NCBI RefSeq assembly: GCF_000961095.1
Contig: NZ_CP011058.1
Location: 2,566,501-2,630,500, forward strand
Reading direction: 5' to 3'
Source of the DNA: Paenibacillus beijingensis
Lineage (GTDB): Bacteria > Bacillota > Bacilli > Paenibacillales > Paenibacillaceae
Length of the DNA: 64,000 nt
Part shown: positions 16,893 to 24,334 of the stretch, piece by piece
Layout: each line of letters starts with the position of its first letter
Position numbering within the stretch: position 1 is the first letter of the stretch
Position numbers and translations under genes: made by a program
The notes under the pieces: model-generated
The model's database searches: none
What the model was told of the DNA's origin: nothing
What the model saw: the letters and a program-made list of their open reading frames with translations, nothing else

Positions 16893-16923
16893 TAGTATTC
16901 GTGGAAAAAGGTTCCGTTATTCA
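16893..16923 (-). promoter_or_regulatory. second sigma-G-like promoter
   Basis: On the minus strand TGAATA (16918-16923), an 18-base spacer and AATACTA (16893-16899). The element is nearly identical to the one before the germination operon, including CCAC directly upstream of the -10. The transcript would start about 35 bases before the small coiled-coil gene. Confidence 0.7.
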
Positions 16924-16946
16924 TCGTTTCCCAGGCAAGAAAGCTT

Positions 16947-17270
16947 CTACTCGATAAGCTCCGGCTTCACGTTTAATATGGATGTAACGACTCCCGGAAA
17001 AAGGCTCTCCAGCTCATCCAACCGCAGAGAGTAAAAGTGTTGGGTCCCATCGATTCTTAACTTCGTGACACCTGCCTCTCGCAGAACTTTTAAATGATGG
17101 GTCAACGTAGACTTCGGCATGCCGAGCTCATGATAAATCATACAGTTCTGTTCAACATTTTCATTTAAACGCTGAACGATTTGCAATCGCCGGGGATCGC
17201 TTAAGGCATGAAGGACGGATGGCAGTTTTATATCATTTGTGGAAGGTTGATATGGTTTTCTCATATTCAT
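16947..17270 (-). CDS. ArsR family transcriptional regulator
   Basis: A 107-residue winged-helix regulator with LHALSDPRRLQIVQRL, then ELGMPKSTLTHHLKVLREAG as the recognition helix region, then a wing with GTQHFYSLR. No metal-ligand cysteine pair is present; one Cys occurs at CMIYHELG. It is divergent from the PRISE-like reductase, the usual arrangement for a repressor and its target. Confidence 0.85.
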   Translation of the reverse strand: MNMRKPYQPSTNDIKLPSVLHALSDPRRLQIVQRLNENVEQNCMIYHELGMPKSTLTHHLKVLREAGVTKLRIDGTQHFYSLRLDELESLFPGVVTSILNVKPELIE

Positions 17271-17362
17271 AATTTAGCATAATAAAAAACCGGATTCAAA
17301 AAACTAAATCATTAGTACAACAAAATAAGTCTTGAATCATCACGCAGATGTGTTATTATACG

Positions 17363-17386
17363 ATTGTACGAAAAAACTAGAACAAT
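17363..17386. promoter_or_regulatory. imperfect inverted repeat in the arsR/reductase promoter region
   Basis: ATTGTAC and GAACAAT (6 of 7 complementary) are ten bases apart. A similar GTACAAC half-site lies at 17316-17322. The position, downstream of a possible TTGAAT/TATTAT promoter, would suit repression of the rightward gene. Confidence 0.35.
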
Positions 17387-17439
17387 AAAATTAAACACCA
17401 AGCCTCATCCCGAATAACAGCAAAAGGAGCTGTCTATCG

Positions 17440-18510
17440 ATGAATCACGACGCGACAACAACCCGTAAAGTGGCACTGGTCGCCGGGGCACAAGGGGTTA
17501 TCGGCCGCAATCTGATCGACTATCTCGTGACGCAGGACGACTGGGAAGTCATCGGCTTGTCCCGGCGCGGCGGACGATCGGAGGGCCTGGTCCGGCACGT
17601 TGCAGTCGACTTGCTGGATAAGGACGACTGCCATGAGAAGCTTGGCGGCCTTTCCGAAGTGACGCATATCTTCTACGCCGCGTACCAGGATCGGCCGACG
17701 TGGGCCGAGCTTGTACCGCCCAACCTCGCCATGCTCGTCAATGCCGTCGAGACGATCGAAGCGGCTGCGGCAAACTTGCAGCACGTCAGCCTGATGCAGG
17801 GCTACAAAGTTTACGGCGGGCATCTGGGCCCGTTCAAGACACCGGCGCGCGAGACCGACGCCTACTTCATGCCGCCTGAATTCATGTTCGACCAGCAAAC
17901 GTTCCTTGAGGGGCGGCAGAAGGGAAAAGCTTGGACCTGGTCGGCAATCCGTCCGGCTGTTGTGGGCGGGTTCGCGCTTGGCAACCCGATGAACTTGGCT
18001 ATGGCAATTGCGGTCTACGCCTCGATTTCGAAGGAACTCGGGCTGCCTCTGCGCTTCCCGGGCAAGCCCGGCGCGTATGATAAGCTGCTGGAAATGACCG
18101 ATTCGGGGCTGCTGGCGCGGGCGACCGTCTGGGCGGCAACCGATCCGAAATGCGCCAACCAGGCATTCAATATAAATAACGGGGATCTGTTCCGCTGGAG
18201 CGAAATGTGGCCGAAGATCGCCCGCTATTTTGAACTGGAGGTGGCCCCTCCGCTGCCGATGTCGCTTCATATCGTCATGGCCGATAAAGAGCCGCTTTGG
18301 AACGCCATCATCAAGAAGTATGATCTGGGGCCGCACCCATACAAGGATGTATCGTCATGGGGCTTCGGAGATTTCGTATTCTCCTGGGACTACGACATGT
18401 TCGCCGACGGCTCGAAAGCGCGCCGCTTTGGCTTCCATGAATATATGGACACCGAAGCGATGTTTTTTGCCCTGTTCGACGATTTCCGCCGGCGCAAAAT
18501 CATTCCATGA
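17440..18510 (+). CDS. SDR family oxidoreductase, PRISE-like
   Basis: A 356-residue extended SDR. The N-terminal cofactor loop is GAQGVIGRNL (residues 16-25) with LSRRGG as the probable NADPH-selective Arg motif. YKVYGGHLG and WSAIRPAVVGG are typical of the progesterone-5-beta-reductase/iridoid-synthase-like (PRISE) enzymes, which reduce activated enones. The bacterial substrate is unknown. AAAAGGAGCTG precedes the ATG. Likely repressed by the divergent ArsR protein. Confidence 0.82.
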   Translation: MNHDATTTRKVALVAGAQGVIGRNLIDYLVTQDDWEVIGLSRRGGRSEGLVRHVAVDLLDKDDCHEKLGGLSEVTHIFYAAYQDRPTWAELVPPNLAMLVNAVETIEAAAANLQHVSLMQGYKVYGGHLGPFKTPARETDAYFMPPEFMFDQQTFLEGRQKGKAWTWSAIRPAVVGGFALGNPMNLAMAIAVYASISKELGLPLRFPGKPGAYDKLLEMTDSGLLARATVWAATDPKCANQAFNINNGDLFRWSEMWPKIARYFELEVAPPLPMSLHIVMADKEPLWNAIIKKYDLGPHPYKDVSSWGFGDFVFSWDYDMFADGSKARRFGFHEYMDTEAMFFALFDDFRRRKIIP

Positions 18511-18681
18511 GCTCATACCGTCAGCCGGCACAAAGGTCACGAGGTGTAAAACTTTCAGCGCATAGTCAACCCTCTGGCATTCCACGCGAAGGCTCGTCAT
18601 TTACATGATGAGAGAATGTCACTATTATGGTAAAATATCTCTGAAATTACGATGAGCCATTCGAGTGAAGGAGGAGTGAAC

Positions 18682-18906
18682 GTGACGCAGCAGGATGCCA
18701 TTATTCGAACAGTTAATAAACTGTTTATTTCGACGGATGAGCGGGACTGGGAAGCCGTCAAAAGTTGTTTGACGGAAGAAGTGTGGCTTGATATGAGTTC
18801 GATGGGAGCCGGGGAGCCGGCGACGGTCAGCGCCGAACAAATTGTCAGCGGCTGGGATGAAGGGTTAAGAAAGCTTCATGCGATCCACCATCAAACGGGC
18901 AATTAA
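18682..18906 (+). pseudogene. truncated SnoaL/NTF2-like gene
   Basis: 74 residues from a GTG start with GGAGG seven bases upstream. TVNKLFISTDERDWEAVKSC and EVWLDMSSMG are the start of a SnoaL-like/NTF2 cone domain, normally 120-150 residues long. The frame ends after LHAIHHQTGN, where the family usually continues into the second half of the sheet. No continuation is evident in the following 80 bases, so it looks truncated rather than frameshifted once. Confidence 0.6.
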
Positions 18907-18939
18907 TCATATAAAGTAATACCTATGCGGCGCAAGGGT

Positions 18940-18977
18940 GCGATTTCGATCGATAATACCCGCGCATTCGCAGGTTT
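18940..18977. repeat. dispersed repeat, copy 1
   Basis: A 21-base string beginning GCGATTTCGATC at 18940-18960 is identical to 43891-43911. Both are followed by a small CCxGC/GCAGG hairpin and GTTT. It is non-coding in both places. Confidence 0.6.
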
Positions 18978-18985
18978 AGCAAGGA

Positions 18986-19026
18986 AGGACCTCCGACTCC
19001 GCTTTGTCAGCGAAACTGGAGGTCCT
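18986..19026. terminator. hairpin between convergent transcripts
   Basis: AGGACCTCC (18986-18994) pairs with GGAGGTCCT (19018-19026), with an inner CGCT/AGCG pairing. There is no long T-run on either side, so terminator strength is uncertain. It separates the truncated SnoaL gene from the spore cluster. Confidence 0.5.
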
Positions 19027-19051
19027 CCTGTCGTTTAAGCGGACAACTTGT

Positions 19052-19342
19052 TTAGAAACAGGTGAACGTCTCGATTTGTCTTAAATCGATTCCGGAATAC
19101 ACCCAGAATCTGCCGGTCCATCTAAACCCGGCCACCGAAGTGCGCCCTACAAATGTGGGGTAAAACCAGAACGTGTTGCCGTTGCGCAGCCAAACAAACG
19201 TGTTTCGGAACAAACAGCCGGCGATGGCTCCCGGATCAACGGCAAACGCCGACACGGCAGGCTTGGGAGGGGCGAATTGCGGAGGGGGAGAAGCCGGCGG
19301 CTGCTGCATTCCTTGCGGTCCTAGAGGCGGCATAAAAGCCAT
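19052..19342 (-). CDS. Pro-rich protein with aromatic C-terminal domain, spore cluster
   Basis: About 96 residues. A Pro/Gln-rich N-terminal half (PPLGPQGMQQPPASPPPQF) leads to a compact aromatic domain (residues 41-96) with FWFYPTFVGRTSVAGFRW and two cysteines, one the penultimate residue. I do not recognise a characterised family; the domain recurs in uncharacterised Bacillales proteins as far as I recall. ATG at 19342 has GGAG about 11 bases upstream. It is the last gene of the leftward cluster, 50 bases after the VCBS-type gene. Confidence 0.6.
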   Translation of the reverse strand: MAFMPPLGPQGMQQPPASPPPQFAPPKPAVSAFAVDPGAIAGCLFRNTFVWLRNGNTFWFYPTFVGRTSVAGFRWTGRFWVYSGIDLRQIETFTCF

Positions 19343-19392
19343 ATGATTTTCCACTCCTTGAATTTATTAGGGAAAGAGCATAGATGCTGCGC

Positions 19393-20145
19393 TTAAAACA
19401 GGGATATAAGTTTGGTACCGATAATGGATACGGACAATCTGGAGGACGAAAATTGTGCGCCGTCCCATGACAGCAGGTTCTCGACATAGCCTAATGTGTC
19501 GGCATTCGTCGTTCCGATAATGCGCTGCAGTGCGAGTAAATCGTATCCGGCACTTTTGGTATCCGTGACGACCGGCATTAAAGCGCCCAAAGCAAGTACT
19601 TCGCCTTGAACGGGGCTTTTGAGCCTGCCGTTCTCATCGTAAAACTGCGACAAGTAATTGGAGCTTCTGCCGCTGATGTCAATCGTAAACAGGACGTCAA
19701 GCGGCGGGCTTCCGACGCCGACTTTATACATGTTTTCATAATTGACCTTGAACGTAATCTGGCTGTTGTAGCTTTGGTAATCGAACAGCTGCCGGAGAAT
19801 GTTATTGCGGAACGAATAGATATAAAAGATGCCGTAGCCTCCGCTGCCGCCGGATTCGATGCTGACCAATATATCCGCAATGCGATCCTCCTGAAAGTCC
19901 CCGAGAAAGAGCCGCGCGTCGTAGCCGGCATTGTCCGGAAGCGGAACGGCCGCCTCCATGTTCGACCGCCCATCCCGGATGACAAGCGTGATGTTGTCGG
20001 CAAAGACGCCTCCCGCTCCATCGGGCTTATGGCCGGTCAAATAGACGCTATCCGGTATTCCGTCCCCGTTAACGTCGCCTCGCTTGAAGTCGAGCAGAAA
20101 CACGTTTTTTGGAGCGGAAGCACCGGCTTGATAGATGAGTTCCAT
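19393..20145 (-). CDS. VCBS/FG-GAP repeat-like protein, spore cluster
   Basis: A 250-residue protein. LDFKRGDVNGDGIPDSVYLTG near the N-terminus is a calcium-loop type FG-GAP/VCBS repeat, and LGDFQEDRIADILVSI a second, weaker one, as in beta-propeller proteins. No signal peptide is visible, which fits assembly on the developing spore rather than secretion. GGAG lies 11 bases before the ATG. It is flanked by the Sm-like and aromatic-domain genes with short gaps. The precise role is unknown. Confidence 0.65.
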   Translation of the reverse strand: MELIYQAGASAPKNVFLLDFKRGDVNGDGIPDSVYLTGHKPDGAGGVFADNITLVIRDGRSNMEAAVPLPDNAGYDARLFLGDFQEDRIADILVSIESGGSGGYGIFYIYSFRNNILRQLFDYQSYNSQITFKVNYENMYKVGVGSPPLDVLFTIDISGRSSNYLSQFYDENGRLKSPVQGEVLALGALMPVVTDTKSAGYDLLALQRIIGTTNADTLGYVENLLSWDGAQFSSSRLSVSIIGTKLISLF

Positions 20146-20160
20146 CGCTACATAATCTCC

Positions 20161-20475
20161 TTACGATAACAACGCGATCACAAGCAATTCAAACAGGACG
20201 AGGGGCAAAATGACGTCGTTGTAGTACTGCTGGCCGGCGATGAAGCCGCGTCCGGGCACCCCGCCCGGAAGTTTCAAATACAGAACGCCTCGTTCGCAAT
20301 GTAGGACGGTCCCCTCGAAGACGTCGCCGTCCATCGTTTCGACCCGAACATGGCGATTTTTATAATGGTGGCAAATCTGGTGCATGTTCTCCCGAACCGA
20401 CTTCAACGTATGCGTTATATTTGGATCGGCTTTATACAAGGTTTGCTGCGCGGACTCCGTGTTCTGCAAGCTCAT
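20161..20475 (-). CDS. small Sm-like domain protein with C-terminal membrane segment
   Basis: A 104-residue protein. HVRVETMDGDVFEGTVLHC followed by RGVLYLKLPG has the strand pattern of an Sm-like barrel, comparable with small DUF2642-type proteins of spore formers. A hydrophobic tail (VILPLVLFELLVIALLS) could anchor it in a membrane. ATG at 20475 follows GGAGG by seven bases; a longer frame upstream has no ribosome site. A candidate mother-cell promoter lies 35-62 bases upstream. Confidence 0.6.
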   Translation of the reverse strand: MSLQNTESAQQTLYKADPNITHTLKSVRENMHQICHHYKNRHVRVETMDGDVFEGTVLHCERGVLYLKLPGGVPGRGFIAGQQYYNDVILPLVLFELLVIALLS

Positions 20476-20509
20476 ATGTGAACCTCCGTTTGCGATTTGA
20501 ACTTTGTTC

Positions 20510-20537
20510 CATTGTATGCGCATGCCCAGATGCAGGT
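20510..20537 (-). promoter_or_regulatory. candidate sigma-K/sigma-E-like promoter of the spore cluster
   Basis: On the minus strand CATACAATG (20510-20518) with an AC dinucleotide 17 bases upstream (20536-20537). CATACAAT matches the -10 of sigma-E promoters and the CATA core of sigma-K. The -35 is too short to be diagnostic. Confidence 0.4.
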
Positions 20538-20587
20538 GCGCCTTGACGATCGGATCAGTGAAACGACACTTCATAAAAATAAACAAA

Positions 20588-20610
20588 GCGCAGGGGAGAG
20601 GACCCTGCGC
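20588..20610 (-). terminator. terminator of the CotF-like pair
   Basis: GCGCAGGG (20588-20595) pairs with CCCTGCGC (20603-20610). The minus strand continues TTTGTTTATTTTT. The same stem and flank occur at 16597-16626. Confidence 0.75.
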
Positions 20611-20637
20611 TTCGTTATGGAGGGGATCGGAATCCCG

Positions 20638-20994
20638 CTATTGCAATGTTTGGGTTTGATAAGGGAATTGGGTGGAATAGCCGTTAAACTGCTGGTACGC
20701 TTGGTCCAGCGTTTGCTGCTGCTCGGCTTCTAATTTGTAGTGCCCTTTGCGGAACATCAGCTCGAACAGCTCATACTGGCATTGATGCGTTTCATTCAAG
20801 ATCGTCATAATGTCTTGATGAAGGTACGAATGGCTTGCCTCCCGGGCGGAGATGTTGAAGCTGTCGGTTAAATATTTTTCCAGTGCCAGAATGTCGTTGA
20901 CGCGGTCGCGGTCATTCATTTCCGGACCTTTCACCTGCGGCTCATTGGCCGGTTTCGGGTTTTGAATCGTTTGCGAAGTTGGATTCGGACTCAT
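20638..20994 (-). CDS. CotF-like spore coat protein
   Basis: A 118-residue protein. After a Pro/Asn-rich leader, residues 27-110 form the helical Coat_F region: DRVNDILALEKYLTDSFNIS and HQDIMTILNETHQCQYELFELMFRKG. These ferritin-like small proteins are spore coat components. AAAGGAG precedes the ATG. It follows the other CotF-like gene by 12 bases and ends at a strong terminator. Confidence 0.85.
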   Translation of the reverse strand: MSPNPTSQTIQNPKPANEPQVKGPEMNDRDRVNDILALEKYLTDSFNISAREASHSYLHQDIMTILNETHQCQYELFELMFRKGHYKLEAEQQQTLDQAYQQFNGYSTQFPYQTQTLQ

Positions 20995-21006
20995 CGCGAT
21001 TCTCCT

Positions 21007-21288
21007 TTACTGTTGAGGTTGGGGAACCTTCTTCATTTCCTCGGTGTTGTTGTTCTGCAAATGTTTCAGCAGCAGCATATAATGCCGCTGATGCATTTGA
21101 CCGGCCTTGTCGATCATTTGCACAATTTCGGGGTCCGTGCATTCCTGTGCAAAATGGCGGCATTTTTTCATCGCCAATAGCTCCCACGACAATTGATCCT
21201 TTAAATAGTTCGAGTCTTTCACGGTAATCACTTGCGGTGGAACCGGCATCACCGCATTTTGCGGCTGCGGGGTTTGAACTTGCTGCAT
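21007..21288 (-). CDS. CotF/rubrerythrin-like spore protein
   Basis: A 93-residue, two-helix protein with DQLSWELLAMKKCRHFAQEC and MIDKAGQMHQRHYMLLLKHL, the pattern of the short partner of CotF-like pairs. Pro/Gln-rich tails flank the helices. AAAGGAG is seven to eight bases before the ATG. First gene of the two-gene unit. Confidence 0.75.
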   Translation of the reverse strand: MQQVQTPQPQNAVMPVPPQVITVKDSNYLKDQLSWELLAMKKCRHFAQECTDPEIVQMIDKAGQMHQRHYMLLLKHLQNNNTEEMKKVPQPQQ

Positions 21289-21451
21289 GTCGGGATCTCC
21301 TTTACTGCGAAATTATGGATCGCTTTCCGGGATAGCTTTCCGCAAAAATTAAAATTTCATTCTTTTTCGCTGTTCGCCCCGGTGACCCTCATAAAACGGC
21401 ATCGACACCCGAACTATTTGGTGCACATCATTAGAGGAGGGATATAGCAAA

Positions 21452-22309
21452 ATGAGAAAAAGTTGGATGGTTTTCGTATCCTGCGTATTGGCAACGAGCC
21501 TTATGGCGGGATCGGCATTTGCAAAATCGGAAGGCAGTGCAGGAAACGGGCAGAACGCGGACGCCCAAAGCAAGCAGGAGAACGGGAAAGTAAACGTTCA
21601 AATCAAGGTGAAAGCCGAAAAAGAAAAAACGGCGACTTCGGTTACCTATGACACATACGGCCACGACGGGTACAAAGGGCTTCTCGTTGCGATCGAAAAT
21701 GTGAAGGACAAGCCTGCAGGCGCCGTTATTGCGGACCTTCTTTTAACCAAATACAACGCGCAGCTTACCGCTCAGCAGAAGGCCGAGCTTGAGGCGATCA
21801 AAGAGAAGGACGCTGCCTTGACGGTGGTTGCCGATCTGCTCGATCGCAAGGGGAGCGTAACCGAAGCGGTATATATTCAGAAAGCAGCCATTAAGGCGAA
21901 TGTCAGAAATCTTGATTCTTATAAAAAGCTCGGCAAATTGTACAACAAAATCGGCAAAAAAGGCGTAAAGCTGTATGTGAACGGCGAAGAGCCGAAGGTT
22001 ACAGTTGCTCCTTTCATCAAAAACGGCAGCACGCTCGTTCCGTTCCGCGCGATTTCCGAATCGTTAAAAGCGAACGTAAGCTATAATGCGAAACAGAAGC
22101 TCGTCATCGTCAGCCGCGGCGGGATTACCGTGAAGCTTTATATTAACAGCAAGATTGCATTCGTGGGCGGAACTCAAGTGAAGCTTGACGTACCGGCAAC
22201 GATTGTAAACGGCAGCACCGTTGTGCCTGTCCGCTTTGTGAGCGAATCGTTGAAGGCCGTCGTGAAATGGGAGCAGGAGAGCAAGTCCGTCGTCATTTAC
22301 GAGAAATAA
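21452..22309 (+). CDS. secreted protein with copper-amine-oxidase-type stalk domain
   Basis: A 285-residue protein with a cleavable signal peptide (about residues 1-24, ending SAFA). A lysine-rich middle region follows, then two related repeats at about residues 172-285: GVKLYVNGEEPKV...LVPFRAISESL and GITVKLYINSKI...VVPVRFVSESLKAVVKWE. This stalk domain is abundant on Paenibacillus cell surfaces, possibly wall-associated. GAGGAGGG precedes the ATG. Two terminators follow. The partner is unknown. Confidence 0.85.
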   Translation: MRKSWMVFVSCVLATSLMAGSAFAKSEGSAGNGQNADAQSKQENGKVNVQIKVKAEKEKTATSVTYDTYGHDGYKGLLVAIENVKDKPAGAVIADLLLTKYNAQLTAQQKAELEAIKEKDAALTVVADLLDRKGSVTEAVYIQKAAIKANVRNLDSYKKLGKLYNKIGKKGVKLYVNGEEPKVTVAPFIKNGSTLVPFRAISESLKANVSYNAKQKLVIVSRGGITVKLYINSKIAFVGGTQVKLDVPATIVNGSTVVPVRFVSESLKAVVKWEQESKSVVIYEK

Positions 22310-22340
22310 TACGGAACAGAGAATAATAGGGTACAAGGAA

Positions 22341-22367
22341 AAGGCGCCTTACATGAGGCGCCTTTTT
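22341..22367 (+). terminator. terminator of the stalk-domain gene
   Basis: AAGGCGCC pairs with GGCGCCTT across an eight-base loop, followed by TTT. Confidence 0.8.
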
Positions 22368-22388
22368 GGCGTTTCGGTATGAACACAG

Positions 22389-22427
22389 AAAGCAGCTGTT
22401 GCAGTTTATCTGAACGGCTGCTTTTTT
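22389..22427 (+). terminator. second hairpin with T-run
   Basis: AAAGCAGC (22389-22396) pairs with GCTGCTTT (22417-22424), followed by more T residues. Probably a back-up terminator. Confidence 0.55.
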
Positions 22428-22531
22428 GGCATGAATTGGGCTTTACAATTTTTAATGTGATGATGATATGAGCCTAACACTCCGTTAATATACTGCCTTT
22501 ATGAAACCAGAACGGGCGGAGGAAAGCGATT

Positions 22532-22672
22532 ATGAAACGATTTTCGATTGAAATGTCGGTTACCCGACAGAAACGCGAACATTTTGCATCTATACTGAGC
22601 TTGTATTCATCGATGATGCCATGCCGTCAGCATGCAAAGATCCGCGGTGAAGGGGGACGGTGCGATGCTTAG
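22532..22672 (+). CDS. small ORF overlapping the start of the Crp/Fnr gene
   Basis: A 46-residue basic ORF (MKRFSIEMSVTRQKREHF...) with a textbook GGAGG nine bases before its ATG. Its TAG at 22670-22672 overlaps the first codons of the Crp/Fnr gene, whose own ribosome site is poorer. This geometry suggests translational coupling or a leader peptide. No homology is recognised; it may only matter through the act of translation. Confidence 0.45.
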   Translation: MKRFSIEMSVTRQKREHFASILSLYSSMMPCRQHAKIRGEGGRCDA

Positions 22673-23342
22673 CCTGCAAACCGCCGCTGCCCCTTCGGCT
22701 GCGAACGGTCAAGGATTTAACCGCAACCCGGTCTATGAGCTGTTCCGCAACTACGGAACGCTGCGGGAATTTCCGAAGAACACGTTCATTTTTACAAAAG
22801 GAACGCCTCCCTTTGCGGGCTACTTCATCGAGAAAGGCATCATTAAAATCTGCCAAGTTACAACGGAAGGACGGGATGTCACTTTTTTCGTCAGAAAAAC
22901 CGGAGACGCTTTTGGGCTGGCGGAAATTATTTTGCAGCAAAATCATCCTTGCTATGCCCAATGTTTGCAGGACAGTCAAATCTGGGTGCTAAATGCCTCC
23001 GTCATTCGGGAAAAAATTGCGGCCGACCCGGACGTGAACCGGGAGATTATGGTCATGCTGACCAGCCGGCTGCTTCACCATCAGAGCACGCTTGAGCTGC
23101 TTGTTTCCAAGCCGGCTCCATGGAGATTGGCGTGGCTGCTTCAGCAATTAAGCGTTCCATCCGCGGACGGAAAACGGATTGTAGACATGGTACTCAATCA
23201 CGAAGAAATATCGAATATGATCGGCTGCAGCCGTCAGACAGTCTCCGAGCTGTTAAGCAAGTGGAAGTCTAAGGGCATCGTCACTTATAACCGCAAGCAT
23301 ATGGTGCTCCAGAATTTGGAGAGCATGATCGAGGAGATCTAA
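22665..23342 (+). CDS. Crp/Fnr family transcriptional regulator
   Basis: A 225-residue regulator with an N-terminal cyclic-nucleotide-type barrel (about residues 20-135, YFIEKGIIKICQVTTEGRD) and a C-terminal HTH (MVLNHEEISNMIGCSRQTVSELLSKW). The cysteine cluster needed for an Fnr iron-sulfur centre is not at the N-terminus, so redox sensing by [4Fe-4S] is unlikely. It lies 17 bases upstream of the nucleoside hydrolase gene and may be its co-transcribed regulator. Confidence 0.85.
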   Translation: MLSLQTAAAPSAANGQGFNRNPVYELFRNYGTLREFPKNTFIFTKGTPPFAGYFIEKGIIKICQVTTEGRDVTFFVRKTGDAFGLAEIILQQNHPCYAQCLQDSQIWVLNASVIREKIAADPDVNREIMVMLTSRLLHHQSTLELLVSKPAPWRLAWLLQQLSVPSADGKRIVDMVLNHEEISNMIGCSRQTVSELLSKWKSKGIVTYNRKHMVLQNLESMIEEI

Positions 23343-23359
23343 GACATGCACGCAGCAGT

Positions 23360-24304
23360 ATGGACGAGAGCAAGCATATAGAGAAAGTAGTGAAATTGTT
23401 GCCGAGAATCATTTTGGATACCGACATCGGAACGAACGCGGACGATGCGGTTGCGCTCGCTCTGGCTGTGAAATCGCCAGAAATTCGTCTTGAAGGCGTG
23501 ACGACCGTTTACGGACAAGTGCAAGCACGCGCCGTAATCGCGGACAAAATCATGCGGTTATGCGGCGTGGAAGGCATCCCGGTCTACCCGGGCATTGAGC
23601 AGCCTTTGCTTCGTAACCGCCCTATGTTTAGAGCGGGACTCGAGCGCAAAGGATGGAGTCCGGACGACGAGGAGAAGGAATGGGACAAGCATGCGGTCGA
23701 TTTCATTGTCGAGACGGTCATGCGGAATCCTGGAGAAATTACGCTTGTAACGATCGGCCCGCAGACGAATATTGCCGCGGCATTGATCCGGGAACCGCGC
23801 CTTTCCGAGCGGGTGAAAGAGATTGTCGTGATGGGAGGCGTCACGCGTCTGGCTTCGAACGGCCTCCACCTTTCGGCGCTGGAATTTAACATCCAGTGCG
23901 ACCCGGAAGCGGCCTCGGTTGTATTTGCCAGCGGAGCGCCGATTGTAATGGTAGGGCTGGACGTGACGAGACAAGCGGTATTTTCCCGGGAAGAGAAGGA
24001 TAAGATGGCAGCCTGCGGAACCCCACTCGCCCTGGAACTGACCGATATGATGCAATCCTTTATGGACTATATGGACCGAGACTTTTCCTATATGTGCGAT
24101 CCGCTTGCCGTCGCAGCGGTCATCGACCGTTCGTTCATCCGAACGAGAAGAATGAACGTGAGCGTACATTACGATCACCGGGAAGATTCCGGGCAAACGA
24201 TTGCCGAGCTTAGCGACAATGGAAATGTGGAAGTCGCGCTCGAGGTCGATACCGAACGTTATTTCCGGATGCTGCACAGCCGATTGTTTACTGCTTGTTC
24301 ATAA
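23360..24304 (+). CDS. inosine/uridine-preferring nucleoside hydrolase family protein
   Basis: A 314-residue hydrolase of the family that splits N-ribosidic bonds of nucleosides. The calcium-binding N-terminal motif ILDTDIGTNADDA (Asp20, Asp22, Asp28, Asp29) and the later FNIQCDPEAA segment are diagnostic. The start is uncertain because no clear ribosome site precedes the ATG; a GTG near 23389 is an alternative. It sits between a Crp/Fnr gene and a CUT1 importer, suggesting that imported nucleosides are its substrate. Confidence 0.88.
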   Translation: MDESKHIEKVVKLLPRIILDTDIGTNADDAVALALAVKSPEIRLEGVTTVYGQVQARAVIADKIMRLCGVEGIPVYPGIEQPLLRNRPMFRAGLERKGWSPDDEEKEWDKHAVDFIVETVMRNPGEITLVTIGPQTNIAAALIREPRLSERVKEIVVMGGVTRLASNGLHLSALEFNIQCDPEAASVVFASGAPIVMVGLDVTRQAVFSREEKDKMAACGTPLALELTDMMQSFMDYMDRDFSYMCDPLAVAAVIDRSFIRTRRMNVSVHYDHREDSGQTIAELSDNGNVEVALEVDTERYFRMLHSRLFTACS

Positions 24305-24334
24305 AGTTAAAATCCTACACGAGGTGGATGTTAC

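Noticed and set aside
17434..18336. 300-residue open frame on the minus strand
   Set aside because: Lies wholly opposite the PRISE-like reductase, has Arg/His/Pro-rich composition typical of antisense shadows in GC-rich DNA, and no ribosome site.
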